Assembly: GCF_020172685.1 (NCBI RefSeq)
Contig: NZ_CP083986.1
Coordinates: 150,456 to 214,455 of the forward strand
Origin: [Mycobacterium] nativiensis
GTDB taxonomy: Bacteria > Actinomycetota > Actinomycetes > Mycobacteriales > Mycobacteriaceae
Length of the DNA: 64,000 nt
Reading direction: 5' to 3'
Position 1 is the stretch's first letter. The number at the start of each line of letters is the position of its first letter. Shown one piece after another: positions 62,939 through 64,000 of this stretch. Position numbers and translations under genes: made by a program. A model generated the notes under the pieces. It saw only the letters and a list, made by a program, of their open reading frames with translations. It was not told where the DNA came from and ran no database searches.

Positions 62939-63811
62939 ATGGCAATGGTCAGTAGCGATCCCGGGCCGTTGCGGTCCACGGCCGAGGAGCTGGTGGCCGA
63001 GGCGGCCGAATTCGTCCGGCGCCGCCGCGCCGAGGTGTTCGGCGCCGCAGCCGTCGAATCGGCTCCCGCCGCCCTGGTGCAGACGAAAAGCAGCCCGACC
63101 GATCCGGTGACGGTGGTCGACACCGAGACCGAACGCTTCATCCGGGACCGGCTGACCCAGTTGCGGCCCGGCGACGCGGTGCTGGGTGAGGAAGGCGGCG
63201 GCTCCGGCGACGTGTCCGGCCGCCAACCCGATGCCGTCACCTGGGTGGTCGACCCGATCGACGGCACGGTCAACTTCATGTACGACGTCCCGGCGTATGC
63301 GGTGTCGGTGGCGGCGCAGGTCGGCGGGGTGTCGGTGGCCGGCGCGGTTGCGGACGTGGTCGGTGGCCGGATCTACTCGGCCGGTCTCGGACTGGGCGCA
63401 CACGTCAGGGACCGGCAGGGCACGACGGTGCTGCGCTGCACCGACGTCACCGAGGTGTCACTGGCCCTGCTGGGCACCGGATTCGGGTATTCGCCCGGCC
63501 GCCGGGCGGCGCAGGCCGCGCTACTGGCCCGGCTGCTGCCGGTGGTCCGTGATGTACGCCGGATCGGGTCGGCGGCCCTGGATCTGTGCATGGTGGCCGC
63601 CGGCCGGCTGGACGCGTACTACGAGCACGGCACGAAGCCGTGGGACTACGCGGCCGGATCGTTGATCGCGGCCGAGGCGGGCGCGCGGGTGCTGCTGCCC
63701 GGCCCGGAGATCGACAGCGGTGAGGTGATCGTCGCGGCGGCCCCGGGTATCGCCGACGAACTGCTTGCGATACTGCAGCGCGAAGCCGGGTTGGCGCCGA
63801 TCGCGCAGTAG
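62939..63811 (+). CDS. suhB: Inositol-phosphate phosphatase (SuhB-type)
   Basis: This 290-residue Mg-dependent phosphatase of the inositol monophosphatase family has the metal-binding motifs VLGEEGGG, the signature WVVDPIDGTVNF (Asp105 and Asp108) and GTKPWDYAAGSLIAAEAGA (Asp236). The sequence, including RRIGSAALDLCMVAAGRLDA and TKSSPTDPVTVVDTETERFI, is closely similar to the remembered M. tuberculosis SuhB (Rv2701c), which lies elsewhere in that genome. It would dephosphorylate inositol-1-phosphate for phosphatidylinositol and mycothiol synthesis. The start is ambiguous between ATGs at 62939 and 62945; neither has a strong Shine-Dalgarno. Confidence 0.9.
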   Translation: MAMVSSDPGPLRSTAEELVAEAAEFVRRRRAEVFGAAAVESAPAALVQTKSSPTDPVTVVDTETERFIRDRLTQLRPGDAVLGEEGGGSGDVSGRQPDAVTWVVDPIDGTVNFMYDVPAYAVSVAAQVGGVSVAGAVADVVGGRIYSAGLGLGAHVRDRQGTTVLRCTDVTEVSLALLGTGFGYSPGRRAAQAALLARLLPVVRDVRRIGSAALDLCMVAAGRLDAYYEHGTKPWDYAAGSLIAAEAGARVLLPGPEIDSGEVIVAAAPGIADELLAILQREAGLAPIAQ

Positions 63812-63818
63812 CCGAGCG

Positions 63819-64000
63819 TCAGTCGGGCTTGCGGCGGAAGATCTTTCGGCCGAGCCAGACGACCGGGTCGTAGCGGTTGCCGGCCACCCGCTCCTTCATC
63901 GGGATGATGGCGTTGTCGGTGATCTTGATGCCTTCCGGGCAGACCTCGGTGCAGCACTTTGTGATGTTGCACAACCCGAGACCGGCGTCGTCCTGGGCGA
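63819..64000 (-). CDS. Succinate dehydrogenase/fumarate reductase-type Fe-S subunit, C-terminal end
   Basis: Only the last 59-60 residues are in the window; the rest lies beyond the right edge. The visible part contains the end of the C-terminal ferredoxin domain: LCNITKCCTEVCPEGIKITD, with the cysteine cluster motif C-T-E-V-C-P. It is followed by NAIIPMKERVAGNRYDPVVW and a basic tail KIFRRKPD. This matches the iron-sulfur (SdhB/FrdB) subunit encoded by Rv0247c, part of the Sdh1-type complex Rv0247c-Rv0249c. It is convergent with the suhB-type gene, with seven bases between stops. Confidence 0.9.
   Translation of the reverse strand, partial: AQDDAGLGLCNITKCCTEVCPEGIKITDNAIIPMKERVAGNRYDPVVWLGRKIFRRKPD

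Overview
The window is a GC-rich, densely coded actinobacterial chromosome segment and is clearly mycobacterial. It carries PE, PPE and PGRS-type proteins, an arabinofuranosyltransferase AftD, a wax-ester-synthase/DGAT protein, many FadE/FadD/Ech/Lip lipid genes and a 13E12-type HNH protein. From memory of the M. tuberculosis H37Rv map, most of it follows the Rv0215c-Rv0247c order: fadE3, Rv0216, lipW, lipC, Rv0221, echA1, Rv0223c-Rv0228, php, Rv0232/R2lox, gabD1, aftD, Rv0236A, lpqI, Rv0238, htdX, fabG4, fadA2, fadE5, Rv0245, Rv0247c. The synteny is recalled, not computed. The PGRS protein without a PE domain and the many extra metabolic genes suggest an environmental or opportunistic Mycobacterium (for example the M. 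terrae/Mycolicibacter side) rather than the tuberculosis complex. That species-level guess is weak.

Layout. 0-13.5 kb is a lipid block: a partial FadE, a double-hotdog MaoC protein, a lipase plus two adjacent acyl-CoA dehydrogenases, lipC, a WS/DGAT, a fadD12-like ligase with an acyltransferase, echA1, nat and a fadE5-like paralogue. A sequence matching the KstR consensus lies in the echA1/acyltransferase divergent promoter (9912-9925), and a second one lies before the aldehyde dehydrogenase (21415-21428). 13.7-18.6 kb is a 1621-residue glycine-rich PGRS protein with a signal-peptide-like N-terminus instead of PE. 18.6-31.1 kb holds two unknown genes, the Rv0223c-Rv0228 envelope/lipid block, and an accessory insert (amidase, DCC thiol oxidoreductase, SOS-box-controlled 13E12 HNH protein) between the Rv0225 and Rv0226c equivalents.

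31.1-42.7 kb is rich in regulator-enzyme pairs. It contains two tandem MpaB/DUF2236 oxygenase paralogues with a TetR gene and perfect palindromic operators, a phosphotriesterase-like lactonase, a double-hotdog thioesterase, a MarR gene divergent from a flavin monooxygenase/FMN reductase/WrbA operon, a TetR-R2lox operon with a near-consensus promoter and operator, and gabD1. 42.7-49.5 kb is cell-envelope biosynthesis (aftD, a DUF2613 peptide, lpqI). 49.5-54.5 kb has two TetR genes, a secreted PE-PPE-domain hydrolase lacking PE or PPE, and a PPE-PE gene pair. 54.5-64 kb is the htdX-fabG4/fadA2/fadE5/flavin reductase block with an inserted DJ-1/AraC pair and a suhB-type phosphatase, ending in the Fe-S subunit of a succinate dehydrogenase-like complex.

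A recurring palindrome, TTACY-N4-RGTAA, lies upstream of the Rv0238-like TetR gene, in the fabG4/fadA2 divergent promoter and upstream of fadE5, suggesting a small local fatty-acid regulon. No tRNA, rRNA, CRISPR, insertion sequence or prophage was seen, and there is no gene-free stretch longer than 300 bases. The longest gaps are 62090-62338 and 13536-13708.
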